A stretch of DNA of 34,592 nt from WHTG01 sp035540515 (GCA_035540515.1 DATLGM010000107.1:1-34592), one strand, 5' to 3'; shown: positions 24,110 through 33,092, numbered from the stretch's first letter. The notes: generated from the letters alone by a model not told the origin. Numbers and translations: made by a program.

Positions 24110-25825
24110 ATGACGCAGCGGCGCACGCAGCAGTGGTACGGCGGGTCCGACCGCAACGCGTACATCCACCGTGCGTGGATGCGCCGGGGAATTCCCGCGC
24201 ACGCCTTCGACGGGCGGCCGCACATCGCGATCGCGAACACCGCCTCGGACCTCACGCCGTGCAACGCCCACCTGACGCGGGTGGCGGCGAGCGTCAAGCA
24301 GGGCATCTGGGAGGCGGGCGGTGTCCCCCTCGAGCTGCCGATGGTGTCCCTCGGCGAGAACCAGGTGCGGCCCACGGCCATGCTGTGGCGGAACATGGCG
24401 GCGATGGCGGCCGAGGAGCTGCTGCGGGCGAATCCCATCGACGGGGCGGTGCTGCTCGGGGGATGCGACAAGACGATTCCCTCGCTGCTGATGGGGGCGG
24501 CGTCCGTGGACCTGCCGGCCATCGTCATGCCGGGTGGTCCGATGCTGACCGGGACGTTCCGTGGCGTCCCGCTGGGCTGCGGGACCGACGTGTGGCGGCT
24601 GAGTGAGGAGGTGCGTGCCGGCACCCTGTCGGCCGAGGACTTCCTGCGCTCGGAGTCATCGATGATCCGCAGCGAGGGCCACTGCAACACGATGGGCACG
24701 GCATCGACGATGGCGTGCATGGCCGAGGCGCTGGGGACGACGCTGCCGGGCTTGGCGGGCATCCCCGCCGCCGACAGCCGGCTGCTGGAAGGTGCGCATG
24801 CGACCGGTCGGCGCATCGTCGAGATGGTCGAGGAGGACCTGCGGCCCAGCGCCGTGCTGACCCGGCCGGCGTTCCTCAACGCGATCGTGGCGCTCGCCAC
24901 CATCGGCGGGTCGACCAACGCCGTCCTGCACCTGCTGGCGATCGCGGGACGCGCCGGGGCGGACCTGCGTCTCGATGACTTCGACCGCACCGGCTCGCGT
25001 GTGCCGCTGCTGGTCGACCTGCAGCCTTCCGGCCGCCACCTGATGGAGGACTTCCATCGCGCCGGCGGCCTGCTGGCCGCGCTGCAACAGGTCCGCGACC
25101 TGCTCGACGCCTCGGCGGTGACCGTGTCCGGCCGGCCGCTGGTCGACCAGCTCGACGGGGCGAAGATCTGGGACCCAGCGGTCATCCGCCACCGCGACGA
25201 GCCGCTGCAGGAGCACGCCGGGATCGCCGTGCTGCGCGGCAACCTCGCCCCCGACGGTGCCGTCGTGAAACCGGCCGCCGCCTCGCCACACCTGCTCAAG
25301 CACCGCGGCAAGGCCGTGGTCTTCGACAGCGTCGAGGACCTGCGGGCCCGGATCGACTCCCCCGACCTGGACGTCGACGAGACCTCCGTACTGGTGCTGC
25401 GCGGCTGCGGACCCAAGGGCTACCCCGGTATGCCTGAGGTGGGCAACCTCCCGTTGCCCGAACGGCTGCTGGAAAAGGGCGTGCGCGACATGGTCCGCAT
25501 CTGCGACGGCCGCATGAGCGGCACGGCGTACGGCACGGTGGTGCTGCACGTGTCGCCCGAGGCCGCCGCCGGCGGTCCGCTGGCGCGGGTGCGGACGGGC
25601 GACGAGATCGTCCTGGACGTCGAGGCGCGAACCATCGACGTCGACGTGTCCGACGACGAGCTGGCCCGCCGGTCGCCCTCGCGGGCCTCCGGCCAGGCGT
25701 ATGCCGCGCCCACGAGAGGATGGGCGCGGCTGTACGTCGACCACGTGCAGCAGTCGCACCTGGGTGCGGACCTGGACTTCTTGGTCGGATCCAGCGGCGA
25801 CGCCGTCGCCCGCGAGTCGCACTGA
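24110..25825 (+). CDS. IlvD/Edd-family sugar-acid dehydratase
   Basis: The 571-aa Fe-S dehydratase removes water from an aldonate to give a 2-keto-3-deoxy acid. Three cluster cysteines are visible: C51 (LTPCNAH), C119 (GGCDKTIPSLLMGA) and C192 (GHCNTMGTASTM). The opening RTQQWYGGSDRNAYIHRAWM is that of the sugar-acid branch (L-arabinonate or D-xylonate dehydratase-like, [2Fe-2S]) rather than of housekeeping dihydroxy-acid dehydratase. The C-terminal half holds CDGRMSGTAYGTVVLHVSPE. ATG 24110 is preferred on alignment, but GGAGG is only 2 nt away; the GTG at 24101 is the alternative. The amidase gene follows after 4 nt. The actual aldonate is not known. Confidence 0.92.
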   Translation: MTQRRTQQWYGGSDRNAYIHRAWMRRGIPAHAFDGRPHIAIANTASDLTPCNAHLTRVAASVKQGIWEAGGVPLELPMVSLGENQVRPTAMLWRNMAAMAAEELLRANPIDGAVLLGGCDKTIPSLLMGAASVDLPAIVMPGGPMLTGTFRGVPLGCGTDVWRLSEEVRAGTLSAEDFLRSESSMIRSEGHCNTMGTASTMACMAEALGTTLPGLAGIPAADSRLLEGAHATGRRIVEMVEEDLRPSAVLTRPAFLNAIVALATIGGSTNAVLHLLAIAGRAGADLRLDDFDRTGSRVPLLVDLQPSGRHLMEDFHRAGGLLAALQQVRDLLDASAVTVSGRPLVDQLDGAKIWDPAVIRHRDEPLQEHAGIAVLRGNLAPDGAVVKPAAASPHLLKHRGKAVVFDSVEDLRARIDSPDLDVDETSVLVLRGCGPKGYPGMPEVGNLPLPERLLEKGVRDMVRICDGRMSGTAYGTVVLHVSPEAAAGGPLARVRTGDEIVLDVEARTIDVDVSDDELARRSPSRASGQAYAAPTRGWARLYVDHVQQSHLGADLDFLVGSSGDAVARESH

Positions 25826-25829
25826 CGCC

Positions 25830-27344
25830 GTGACCGACCAGCCCTGGCAGGGCGACGCCTGCGCACTGATCGACGAGTTCCGGGCGCGCCGACGGTCGCC
25901 GCGGGAGGAGATCCAGGCGTGCCTCGCAGCGATCGAGCGCAGCGAGCTGAACTGCGTGTCGTTCGTCGACGGTGACCGAGCCCTCGCGGCGGCCGAGGAC
26001 GCGGACGTCAGCCTGCCGTTGGGTGGGCTGCCCCTGGGTGTGAAGCAGCTCGAGTCGCTGCAAGGCTGGCCGCACACCCAGGGTTCACTGGCGCTGGCCG
26101 ACCGGGTCGCGGACCACAGCTCGACGATGATGCAGCGGTTGACCGACGCCGGTGCCGTGCCATTGGCTCAGACCACCGCGAGTGAGTTCGGCGGGCTGAA
26201 CATCAGTGGCAACCGCCTCAACGGTGTGACGCACAACCCGTGGCGGCAGGGGCGGACCGCGGGCGGGTCGTCCGGCGGGAGCGCGGCCGCGGTCGCCGGC
26301 GGCCTTCTGCCGCTGGCGACTGCCGGTGACGGCGGCGGCTCGATCCGGATTCCGGCGGGCTACACCGGCCTGCTCGGGATGAAGGGCACCTACGGACGCA
26401 TCCCACGCGGGCCACACGCGCCGATGCGCCCCCACACGATCGTGTTGGGGTGCGTCAGCCGATCGGTGCGGGACACCGCCCGGTTCTTCGACGTGTGCGC
26501 CGGCTATGACCCGGGTGACCCCAGCAGCCTGCCTTCTCCAGGCGGGTGGGAGCAGGGGCTGGGCACCCACGACCTGCGCGGGCGCACGGTCATCGTCGAC
26601 CCCGGTCTCGGCGGGGTCCCCCTGGCGCCGGGAGTCGAAGATGCGCTCCACGGCGCGGCGGATGCGCTGATCGCCGACCTCGGGATGCGACGTGTCGACG
26701 TGACGCTGGACCTGCCTCGGCTGGCCGCCCAGTGGATGATGGGCAACGTCGCGTCGCTGCTGGCGGAGCTGGGTGACCGCTGGCCCGGTTGCGCAGGGCT
26801 GCTGACCGACGAGGTCCGCGCCGGCGTCTACCTGTCGCAGTCGCTGTACAACCTGCGGGTCGCCGCTGCAGCTGAGCAGGAGCGGATCCGCACCAACGAC
26901 ACGCTGGCCGAGGCCCTCTCAACGGCCGACTTCGTGATCTGCGCCACCAACCCTGACCCCGCCTTCCCGGCTGACGCGCCGATGAGCGAGCAACCGGCAC
27001 GGCTAGTGGAGTGGGCCCGCAGCAGCCGCATCGCGCGCCTGGGAATGCCGCCGGTCATGGCCGGGGCTCGGATCGCCACTGGCGTGTGGCCTCGGCTGCC
27101 GTCCCAGCTGCTGGACTTGGCCGGCCGCCAGTTCGCCGAGCTGCTGCGGATGGGAGCGCTGACGATGGTGTCCAACGTGTACGGCAACCCCGCGGTGTCG
27201 ATCCCCGTCGGCACCGTCGACGGGTTGCCGATCGGCATGCAGGTGCTGACCCGCCACCACGCCGACGCGCTGCTGCTCGACCTGGCGTTGCATGTGGAAC
27301 GCGAGCGGCCCTGGCCGCTGGTGGCGCCCGGCGCGCCCTGCTGA
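25830..27344 (+). CDS. Amidase-signature family hydrolase
   Basis: The 504-aa Ser-cisSer-Lys hydrolase has catalytic Lys72 in LPLGVKQLES, the cis-Ser in GGSSGGSAA (S147/S148), and nucleophile S171 in GDGGGSIRIPA. The usual GVKD after the lysine is GVKQ here. The C-terminal VSNVYGNPAVSIPVG is family-typical. It is cytosolic. GTG 25830 starts 4 nt after the dehydratase stop, so the two are co-translated. An amidase in a sugar-acid operon suggests that the natural substrate may enter as an amide or N-acyl conjugate (inference). A GatA-like role is unlikely with no gatB/gatC alongside. Confidence 0.9.
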   Translation: MTDQPWQGDACALIDEFRARRRSPREEIQACLAAIERSELNCVSFVDGDRALAAAEDADVSLPLGGLPLGVKQLESLQGWPHTQGSLALADRVADHSSTMMQRLTDAGAVPLAQTTASEFGGLNISGNRLNGVTHNPWRQGRTAGGSSGGSAAAVAGGLLPLATAGDGGGSIRIPAGYTGLLGMKGTYGRIPRGPHAPMRPHTIVLGCVSRSVRDTARFFDVCAGYDPGDPSSLPSPGGWEQGLGTHDLRGRTVIVDPGLGGVPLAPGVEDALHGAADALIADLGMRRVDVTLDLPRLAAQWMMGNVASLLAELGDRWPGCAGLLTDEVRAGVYLSQSLYNLRVAAAAEQERIRTNDTLAEALSTADFVICATNPDPAFPADAPMSEQPARLVEWARSSRIARLGMPPVMAGARIATGVWPRLPSQLLDLAGRQFAELLRMGALTMVSNVYGNPAVSIPVGTVDGLPIGMQVLTRHHADALLLDLALHVERERPWPLVAPGAPC

Positions 27345-27396
27345 TCTCAGACGCCCGCTGGCCGTGGCGGCTCCGATGGCGACAATGGGACGCATC

Positions 27397-28839
27397 ATGC
27401 GATTTCTCACCTCCCCCGCCGCCGGAGCCGACCTGACGTTCCACGACGTCTTCCTGGTGCCCAGCCACTCTGACGTGGACTCGCGACTCGACGTCGACCT
27501 GACGACGGTCGACGGCAGTGGCACCACCATCCCGCTGGTCGTGTCGAACATGACCGCCGTCGCAGGGCGACGGATGGCCGAGACGGTGGCACGCCGCGGC
27601 GGCATCGCGGTGATCCCTCAGGACATCCCCGTCGACGTCGTCGCCGATGTCATCAGTTGGGTCAAGGGGCGCCACCCGGTGGTCGAGACACCGATCACCC
27701 TGGAGCGTCACGACACCGTAGGTGACGCCCTCAGCCTGCTGCCGAAACGCAGCCACGAGGCGGTGGTGGTCGTCGAGGACGGCCGGCCGGTGGGGATCGT
27801 CACCCCGGCTGACTGCGACGACGTGGACCGCTTCACCCAGCTGCACGAGGTGATGTCGGCCGACGTGCTCAGCCTGCCCGAGGATGTCGATCCCCGGAAG
27901 GCGTTCGACGTGCTGCACCGCGCCCGCCATCGGCTGGCGCCGGTCGTCGACGGTGACGGCAGGCTTCTCGGCGTGGTCAGCCAGAAGGGCGCGGTGCGGT
28001 CGAGCTTGTACCGGCCGGCGGTCGACGGCGACGGCCGGTTACGCGTTGCGGCCGCGATGGGGGTCAGCGGCGACGTGACGGCGCGGGCCAAGGGGCTACT
28101 CGACGCCGGCGCGGACGTCCTCGTCCTCGACACCGCGCACGGTCACCAGGAGCGGATGCTGCAGGCCCTGCGCACCGTCGCGTCCATGGATCCGCCGGTG
28201 CCCCTGGTGGCGGGCAACGTCGTCACCGCGGACGGGGTAGCCGCGCTCGTGGAGGCCGGTGCGGACATCGTCAAGGTCGGGGTCGGCCCGGGCGCGATGT
28301 GCACCACCAGGATGATGACGGGCGTGGGGCGTCCGCAGTTCTCGGCGGTCGTGGAGTGCGCGGCCGAGGCACGCCGGCGCGGCCGCCACGTCTGGGCCGA
28401 CGGGGGCATTCGCCACCCTCGCGACGTCGCGCTGGCCATTGCCGCCGGCGCGGCCAACGTCATGGTCGGGTCATGGTTCGCCGGCACCCACGAATCGCCC
28501 GGCGACCTTCAGTACGACCGCAACGGGCGGCCGTACAAGGTCAGCTTCGGGATGGCCTCGGCCCGGGCCGTGCAACGCCGCACCGCCGACGACCCGCCGT
28601 TCGACCGAGCGCGCAAGGCGTTGTTCGACGAGGGCATCTCCTCCTCGCGCATGTACGTCGACCCAGAGCGGCCCGGCGTCGAAGACCTGATCGACGAGGC
28701 GATGGCCGGGTTGCGCAGCGCCTGCACCTACACCGGCGCCCGCAGCCTCGAGCAGCTGCACGAGCGGGCGGTGATCGGCGTCCAGTCGCCGGCCGGGTTC
28801 GCCGAGGGCAAGCCACTGCACGCCAGCTGGGACCGCTGA
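27397..28839 (+). CDS. guaB1: GuaB1-family IMP dehydrogenase-related protein (probable GMP reductase)
   Basis: The 480-aa TIM-barrel protein has a CBS pair inserted at about residues 95-205. The catalytic loop GVGPGAMCTTRMMTGVG carries nucleophile Cys302. TAHGH and the phosphate-binding GNVVTADG are further IMPDH/GMPR motifs. The length matches actinobacterial GuaB1, which in mycobacteria acts as a GMP reductase (GMP to IMP, NADPH) rather than as IMP dehydrogenase. ATG 27397 is preceded by GGGA 6 nt upstream and gives the usual MRFL start; ATGs at 27376 and 27385 are in frame. It seems unrelated to the sugar genes, and 52 nt separate it from the amidase. Confidence 0.93.
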   Translation: MRFLTSPAAGADLTFHDVFLVPSHSDVDSRLDVDLTTVDGSGTTIPLVVSNMTAVAGRRMAETVARRGGIAVIPQDIPVDVVADVISWVKGRHPVVETPITLERHDTVGDALSLLPKRSHEAVVVVEDGRPVGIVTPADCDDVDRFTQLHEVMSADVLSLPEDVDPRKAFDVLHRARHRLAPVVDGDGRLLGVVSQKGAVRSSLYRPAVDGDGRLRVAAAMGVSGDVTARAKGLLDAGADVLVLDTAHGHQERMLQALRTVASMDPPVPLVAGNVVTADGVAALVEAGADIVKVGVGPGAMCTTRMMTGVGRPQFSAVVECAAEARRRGRHVWADGGIRHPRDVALAIAAGAANVMVGSWFAGTHESPGDLQYDRNGRPYKVSFGMASARAVQRRTADDPPFDRARKALFDEGISSSRMYVDPERPGVEDLIDEAMAGLRSACTYTGARSLEQLHERAVIGVQSPAGFAEGKPLHASWDR

Positions 28840-28943
28840 TGCGGCGCGCGACGCTCGGGTCCCTGGCCGTCGAGGTGGTTATCCGCGCCGTTCGCGGCTG
28901 ACGCACACACTCGACGTTGGCGGTCCGGTCACGGGGGCGGGTC

Positions 28944-29489
28944 CTAGCGCTCGAGCAGGTGCAGCAGCTTGGTCGTCGTGTTCCACGAGCGGATCGTCAT
29001 CCGCTGGTACTCAGGCGTCCCGACGATCCGAGACATCCTGCTTTGCGTCAGCCGTTCGCTCAGTCGGGCGAAATAGATCACGCCGGTACCCGGCCAGGCA
29101 TGGTCGACGCCATCGCGCAGCTCCACCGCGCGCATGGCCCGCCTGCTGGTCAACGGGGATTTGAGGAAGACCACGTCGGAGTGGAACCGGTCGGGCTGGG
29201 ACCCAAAGCCGTCCGGTGCGTTGCGCACCACGTTGCGAAGCTGTTGATGGGAGCGAAGCACGACAACCAGCGGCCTTCCGAGCTGTTGTCCGAGCATCGC
29301 CTCCAGCGACGACTCGAGCGAGTCGCGGGGACCGTCGGCGTCGAACAGCACGTTGCCGGACTGGATGTAGGTCCTGACCGCTTCGTAGCCCGCTGCCTCG
29401 AAGGCGTCGCGCAGCTCGCTCATGGCCACCAGGTTGCGCCCGCCCACGTTGATGCCTCGAAGCAACGCCACGTACCGCATTCGTGCCAC
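28944..29489 (-). CDS. DUF1697-domain protein
   Basis: The 181-aa cytosolic protein is a clear member of the DUF1697 family: YVALLRGINVGGRNLVAMSE at the start, TYIQSGNVLFDA at about residues 40-51, and a C-terminal region ending SWNTTTKLLHLLER. The function of the family is unknown; structures show a two-domain alpha/beta fold. It stands alone between convergent guaB1 and divergent VOC genes. The 104 nt on its 3' side (28840-28943) show nothing convincing. Confidence 0.92.
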   Translation of the reverse strand: MARMRYVALLRGINVGGRNLVAMSELRDAFEAAGYEAVRTYIQSGNVLFDADGPRDSLESSLEAMLGQQLGRPLVVVLRSHQQLRNVVRNAPDGFGSQPDRFHSDVVFLKSPLTSRRAMRAVELRDGVDHAWPGTGVIYFARLSERLTQSRMSRIVGTPEYQRMTIRSWNTTTKLLHLLER

Positions 29490-29527
29490 GATGCGGATCG
29501 TAACGTCGGCAACCCCCAGAGGTGCCT

Positions 29528-30049
29528 ATGGACTGGACGCTGGAAGTGGTGGTCGTACCGGTATCCGACATCGACCGGGCAGTTGCCTTCTATGCGGATC
29601 AGGTCGGCTTCCACATCGACCATGACACGACGATCGGCGACGAGGCACGAATCGTTCAGCTGACGCCGCCGGGGTCGGGCTGCTCGATCGTCATCGGTCG
29701 CGGCGTGGTGCCCGAGATGGCGCCAGGCACGCTGAAGGGACTGCAACTCGTCGTACCCGATGTGGAGGCCGCCCGGGACGAGCTCGTATCACGCGGTGTG
29801 GACGTGTCCGACGTCACGGTGCTGGGGCAGAGCCCCACGCCCATGCCGCACCCGCTGGACAACGTCGGCTTCATCTTCTTCGACGACCCGGACGGCAACA
29901 GCTGGGCCGTGCAGCAGATCTCGACCAGAGCCAAGCCTTCCGACGACGTCGTCTACGGCTACCCAACGGGAGACCTTCTCGACGCCGAGGAACGCGGGGA
30001 GGTCGTGCTGGGGGGTTGCGTCGTGGGGGATCGGCCTGAAGGGCCGTGA
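29528..30049 (+). CDS. VOC-family (glyoxalase/bleomycin-resistance fold) protein
   Basis: The 173-aa protein begins WTLEVVVVPVSDIDRAVAFY, the first beta-alpha-beta unit of a vicinal oxygen chelate module. It ends the second with DNVGFIFFDDPDGNSWAVQQ, where the DPDGN turn is typical. The substrate and metal are unknown; the group includes glyoxalase-like and antibiotic-binding proteins. ATG 29528 has AGAGG about 5 nt upstream; GTG 29522 is possible. The C-terminal 30 residues past the VOC fold are not conserved-looking. It converges on zur with 7 nt between stops. Confidence 0.88.
   Translation: MDWTLEVVVVPVSDIDRAVAFYADQVGFHIDHDTTIGDEARIVQLTPPGSGCSIVIGRGVVPEMAPGTLKGLQLVVPDVEAARDELVSRGVDVSDVTVLGQSPTPMPHPLDNVGFIFFDDPDGNSWAVQQISTRAKPSDDVVYGYPTGDLLDAEERGEVVLGGCVVGDRPEGP
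30032..30046. terminator. Weak hairpin at the convergent VOC/zur ends
   Basis: CGGCC and GGCCG pair over 5 bp around TGAAG in the last codons of the VOC gene. It could end either transcript but is short and lacks a T tract. Confidence 0.25.
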
Positions 30050-30056
30050 GGGACGT

Positions 30057-30473
30057 TTAACGGCAGCGGGCGCAGATGCCGAAGATGTCGGCGCGGTGAC
30101 CCGTGGGGGTGAATCCGTGCCGCGCGGCGGCATCGTTGACCCATCGCTCGACCTCGTCGGCCGCCAGCTCCTCGACACGATTGCACGTCTCACAGACGAG
30201 GTGGTGATGGTGGACGTCGCCGCACAGTCGAAAGGCCTGTTCGCCGTCGCGAGTGAAGACGTCGAGGAACCCAGCGTCGGCGAGCGCCGTGAGCGTGCGG
30301 TACACGGTCGTGAGGCCGACGGTGTCGCCGGCGGCCCGGAGTTCCGCGTGCAGGTCCTGAGCAGTCACCGCATCGGGGCGGTCCCGCAGGGACGACAAGA
30401 CCGACAGCCGCTGACGCGTGGCGCGAAGCCCCGCCTCACGCAGCGCCTGATCGGCGTCGGTCGCGACCGTCAT
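30057..30473 (-). CDS. zur: Fur-family zinc uptake regulator, Zur
   Basis: The 138-aa metal-dependent repressor has a winged helix at about residues 10-80 (LRATRQRLSVL, then LTTVYRTLTALADAGFL). A metal-binding dimerisation domain follows with HHHH (88-91), C94-x2-C97 and C134-x2-C137, the structural zinc site of Zur proteins. With zinc bound it should repress the znu genes it follows. The assignment to Zur rather than Fur rests on its co-transcription with znuACB: the start overlaps the znuB stop as ATGA. Candidate sites are the 7-1-7 inverted repeats at 33136 and 34489. Confidence 0.93.
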   Translation of the reverse strand: MTVATDADQALREAGLRATRQRLSVLSSLRDRPDAVTAQDLHAELRAAGDTVGLTTVYRTLTALADAGFLDVFTRDGEQAFRLCGDVHHHHLVCETCNRVEELAADEVERWVNDAAARHGFTPTGHRADIFGICARCR

Positions 30474-31318
30474 GCCTTAACCGTACGCGACAACGGGGCC
30501 GACACGCGGCGCGCGCGGAGATCACGCACCCCGGCGGCAAGGGCGTAACACGCGATGGCGGTCAGAACGATAGAGGCACCTGGCGCCAAGTCGGCGACAT
30601 AGGCCACTGTCAGCCCGATCACGGCGCTACCGGCACCGATCGCCGACGCCGCCAGCATCGTCGTGCGGTAGCTGCCCGCGAGCTGCGCCGCCGCGGCGAC
30701 GGGGATGACCATCATCGCGGAGACCAGTAGCAAGCCGATCGCGTACATGCCGCCGACCACGGTCAGCGAGACCAACAGCGTCAGTGTCAGGACGAGGCCG
30801 TTGACCGGCACGCCGCTGACCCTGGCGGCTGGCTCATCGAACGCGATCGCCACCAGGGGTCCGTACAGCGCCAGCACGACGACCAGCACGACGGCCGCCA
30901 GAGCGACCATGGCGCCGACCCGCCCCCACGTCAGGTTCAGCGGGCTGCCGAACAGAAAGCCGAGCACGGTGTTGACCCCGCCGCCGGCACGGGACGCGAA
31001 CATGAACCCGAGGGCGATACCGCCGTAGAAGATGAGTGCGAGCGACAGGTCACCGCCCAGGCCTGCGCGCTGCATCCGGTACAGCGCGATCGCGGCGAGG
31101 ACGGTGAGGACGAGGGCGCCGAGCAGGGGCTGCACCCCGACCAGGAAGGCCAGACCCACCCCTGCGAAGGCCACGTGGCCGATCCCGTCGCCGGTCAACG
31201 CCGCTCGCCGCTGCACGATGAAGACACCCGCGAGGGGGGCGACGGCACACACCACGGTGGCGGCGACGAGGGCACGCTGCATGAAGCCGAGGCTGAACAT
31301 GTCGATGACCTGGCTCAT
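30470..31318 (-). CDS. znuB: Zinc ABC transporter permease, ZnuB
   Basis: The 282-aa ABC-3 family inner-membrane protein has about eight to nine hydrophobic segments. Family motifs are RRAALTGDGIGHVAFAGVGL after the first helix and the coupling region with FDEPAARVSGVP. It moves Zn2+ delivered by ZnuA using ZnuC ATPase. The start overlaps znuC by 4 nt and the end overlaps zur by 4 nt. Manganese transport by this family is possible, but the Zur and His-rich context favours zinc. Confidence 0.93.
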   Translation of the reverse strand: MSQVIDMFSLGFMQRALVAATVVCAVAPLAGVFIVQRRAALTGDGIGHVAFAGVGLAFLVGVQPLLGALVLTVLAAIALYRMQRAGLGGDLSLALIFYGGIALGFMFASRAGGGVNTVLGFLFGSPLNLTWGRVGAMVALAAVVLVVVLALYGPLVAIAFDEPAARVSGVPVNGLVLTLTLLVSLTVVGGMYAIGLLLVSAMMVIPVAAAAQLAGSYRTTMLAASAIGAGSAVIGLTVAYVADLAPGASIVLTAIACYALAAGVRDLRARRVSAPLSRTVKA

Positions 31319-32019
31319 GACGCCCCCTGATGGGAGTGTTGCTGCGTGCCGTCGACGGGGACGACGCGGCCGGCGGTGACCTCGAGGACGCGGTCAGTCA
31401 GGCCGGCGAACCCTTCGGGATCGTGACTGATGTAGCTGACCGCCACCCCTTCGACGTGGACCAGGTGCTCCAGGGACTCGCGGAGCACGTGACGCGCTTG
31501 CTTGTCGACGCCCGTCGTGGGCTCGTCGAGGACGAGCAAGCGCGGACGCGTCACGAGTGCGCGCGCAATGAGCGCCCGCTGCTGCTGGCCGCCAGACAGC
31601 TGGTTGACGGGATGACGCCGCACGCCGGCGACACCCATCAGGTCCAGGACGTGCTCGATGCGGTCGCGTTCGGCGCGGCCTGGCCGTCGCACCAGCCCGA
31701 GCTTCCCGGCAAGACCGGTGCGCACGACCTCCTCCACGCTGATCGGCACGGCGGACTCGGCGGCGGCGCGCTGCGGCACGTAGCCGATTCGCTCCCAGTC
31801 CCGGAAGTCCTGCACCGGCACGCCGAACAGCCGGACCGTCCCGTGCGTCGGCGCGAGCAAACCCAAGCCCAGGCGCATCAGCGTGGTCTTCCCCGACCCG
31901 TTGCCGCCGACGATGGCGACGAACTCGCCCGCCCCGATGCGCAGGCTCACCTCGCGCAGGACCGGCACGCGACCGTAGCCGAACGTGACCTGGTCGAACT
32001 CGATGACAGGTGAGGTCAT
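31315..32019 (-). CDS. znuC: Zinc ABC transporter ATP-binding protein, ZnuC
   Basis: The 234-aa ATPase has Walker A GGNGSGKTT at residues 38-46, a Q-loop YVPQRA, signature LSGGQ at 141-145, Walker B LLVLDEP at 161-167, and the switch His in SYISHD. ATG 32019 overlaps the znuA stop as ATGA and has GGAG 6 nt upstream; the GTG at 32025 is less likely. A short His-containing tail (QQHSH) ends the protein. It energises ZnuB. Confidence 0.93.
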   Translation of the reverse strand: MTSPVIEFDQVTFGYGRVPVLREVSLRIGAGEFVAIVGGNGSGKTTLMRLGLGLLAPTHGTVRLFGVPVQDFRDWERIGYVPQRAAAESAVPISVEEVVRTGLAGKLGLVRRPGRAERDRIEHVLDLMGVAGVRRHPVNQLSGGQQQRALIARALVTRPRLLVLDEPTTGVDKQARHVLRESLEHLVHVEGVAVSYISHDPEGFAGLTDRVLEVTAGRVVPVDGTQQHSHQGAS

Positions 32020-33092
32020 CCGCACTCCGCCGCCTGCGCCACCGCATCAGCCTGCTGCCGCAGCAGCGCGGGGTAGCCCTGCGCTGCTTGTTCGTCGTCG
32101 ACGATGTCCAGCGAGTAGATGTCGATCAGCTCGACACCGGCCTCGCGGGCGACAGTCTCGGCGTCGGCGCGGCCCTCGACGGGCTCGGTGAGCACTGCAG
32201 GGATGCCCTGCTCGCGGACCTCGTCGACCAGGTTTGCGATCTGCTGTGGGGTGGCCTCGCCGTGCCCGCCCGCGCCAGAGACCCCGTGCTGTTCCAGGCC
32301 GTGGGGTTCCAGCAGGTACGCATATGCCTCGTGGCTGACGATGACCTCGTCGAAGGTGCAGTCGCCCAACAGGCCGGCGATCTCCTCGTCGAGCGCCTCG
32401 AGCTCAGCCGCGACCTCGGAGGCGTTGCTCCGGTACGCCTCCGCGTTGTCGGGATCAGCGGTGGCGAACGCCTCGCCGACCCGCTCGGCGACCTGCGCCA
32501 TCAGGCCGGCGTCGAACCACACGTGCGGGTCAACCGCTTCCCCTTCGTCTGCGTGGTCGTCGTTCTCTTCGCCGGCGTCGTCGTCATCGTGGCCGTGGCC
32601 GCCGTCGTCGTGGCCGTGGTCATCGTCTCCGTGGGCGTCCTCCTCATCATGGGAGTGCGCGTCCGCGTCGTAGTGCAGCAGCGCGTCGTCGCCGACGATG
32701 TCGGCCACGTCCACGACCTCACCCCCTGCATCGGACACCGCCGCCTCGACCTGGGGTTGGAAGTCGATGGCGCCGAGGTAGGCGACGACGTCAGCGGATT
32801 CGAGGGTTCCTCGCTGGCGCGGGCTCAGCTCGAGGTCGTGCGGGTCCTGCCCGCGTGCCGCCAGGTACTCGACGTCCGCTCCCGGCGCCACGGCCTCGGC
32901 CATCCACGCCAGTGGGTACACCGACGCGACGGCGGTGACGCCCTCGCCTGCATCCGCGGCTTCCTCAGTGGGTGGCGCCGTGGGTTCGGCCGTGGCGACG
33001 GCATCGTTGGCGGTGTCATTCGAGCCTCCGGTCTCCTGGCCACAGGCGGCCAGCAACGTGAGGCAGAACAACAGGGCAAGACGGCGCAGCAT
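32016..33092 (-). CDS. znuA: Zinc ABC transporter substrate-binding lipoprotein, ZnuA
   Basis: The 358-aa cluster A-I receptor carries a lipobox LLAAC with lipidated C17. Zinc ligands are H85 (QDPHDLELS), H190 (VDPHVWFD) and H254 (VSHEAY). Between them, at about residues 140-182, lies a His/Asp-rich loop with about 12 His; such loops occur in zinc- rather than manganese-specific receptors. ATG 33092 follows GGAAGGA. It heads znuA-znuC-znuB-zur, and a Zur-like box lies 44-58 nt upstream in the region shared with the ArsR gene. Confidence 0.94.
   Translation of the reverse strand: MLRRLALLFCLTLLAACGQETGGSNDTANDAVATAEPTAPPTEEAADAGEGVTAVASVYPLAWMAEAVAPGADVEYLAARGQDPHDLELSPRQRGTLESADVVAYLGAIDFQPQVEAAVSDAGGEVVDVADIVGDDALLHYDADAHSHDEEDAHGDDDHGHDDGGHGHDDDDAGEENDDHADEGEAVDPHVWFDAGLMAQVAERVGEAFATADPDNAEAYRSNASEVAAELEALDEEIAGLLGDCTFDEVIVSHEAYAYLLEPHGLEQHGVSGAGGHGEATPQQIANLVDEVREQGIPAVLTEPVEGRADAETVAREAGVELIDIYSLDIVDDEQAAQGYPALLRQQADAVAQAAECG

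Noticed and set aside
28839..28901. A 20-codon frame overlapping the guaB1 stop
   Set aside because: Too short, no ribosome site, and no sign of coding beyond the general base bias.
32540..32680. Repetitive GTCGTCGTGGCC-like stretch that looked like a DNA repeat
   Set aside because: It encodes the His/Asp-rich metal loop of ZnuA; the repetition follows from the amino-acid composition.
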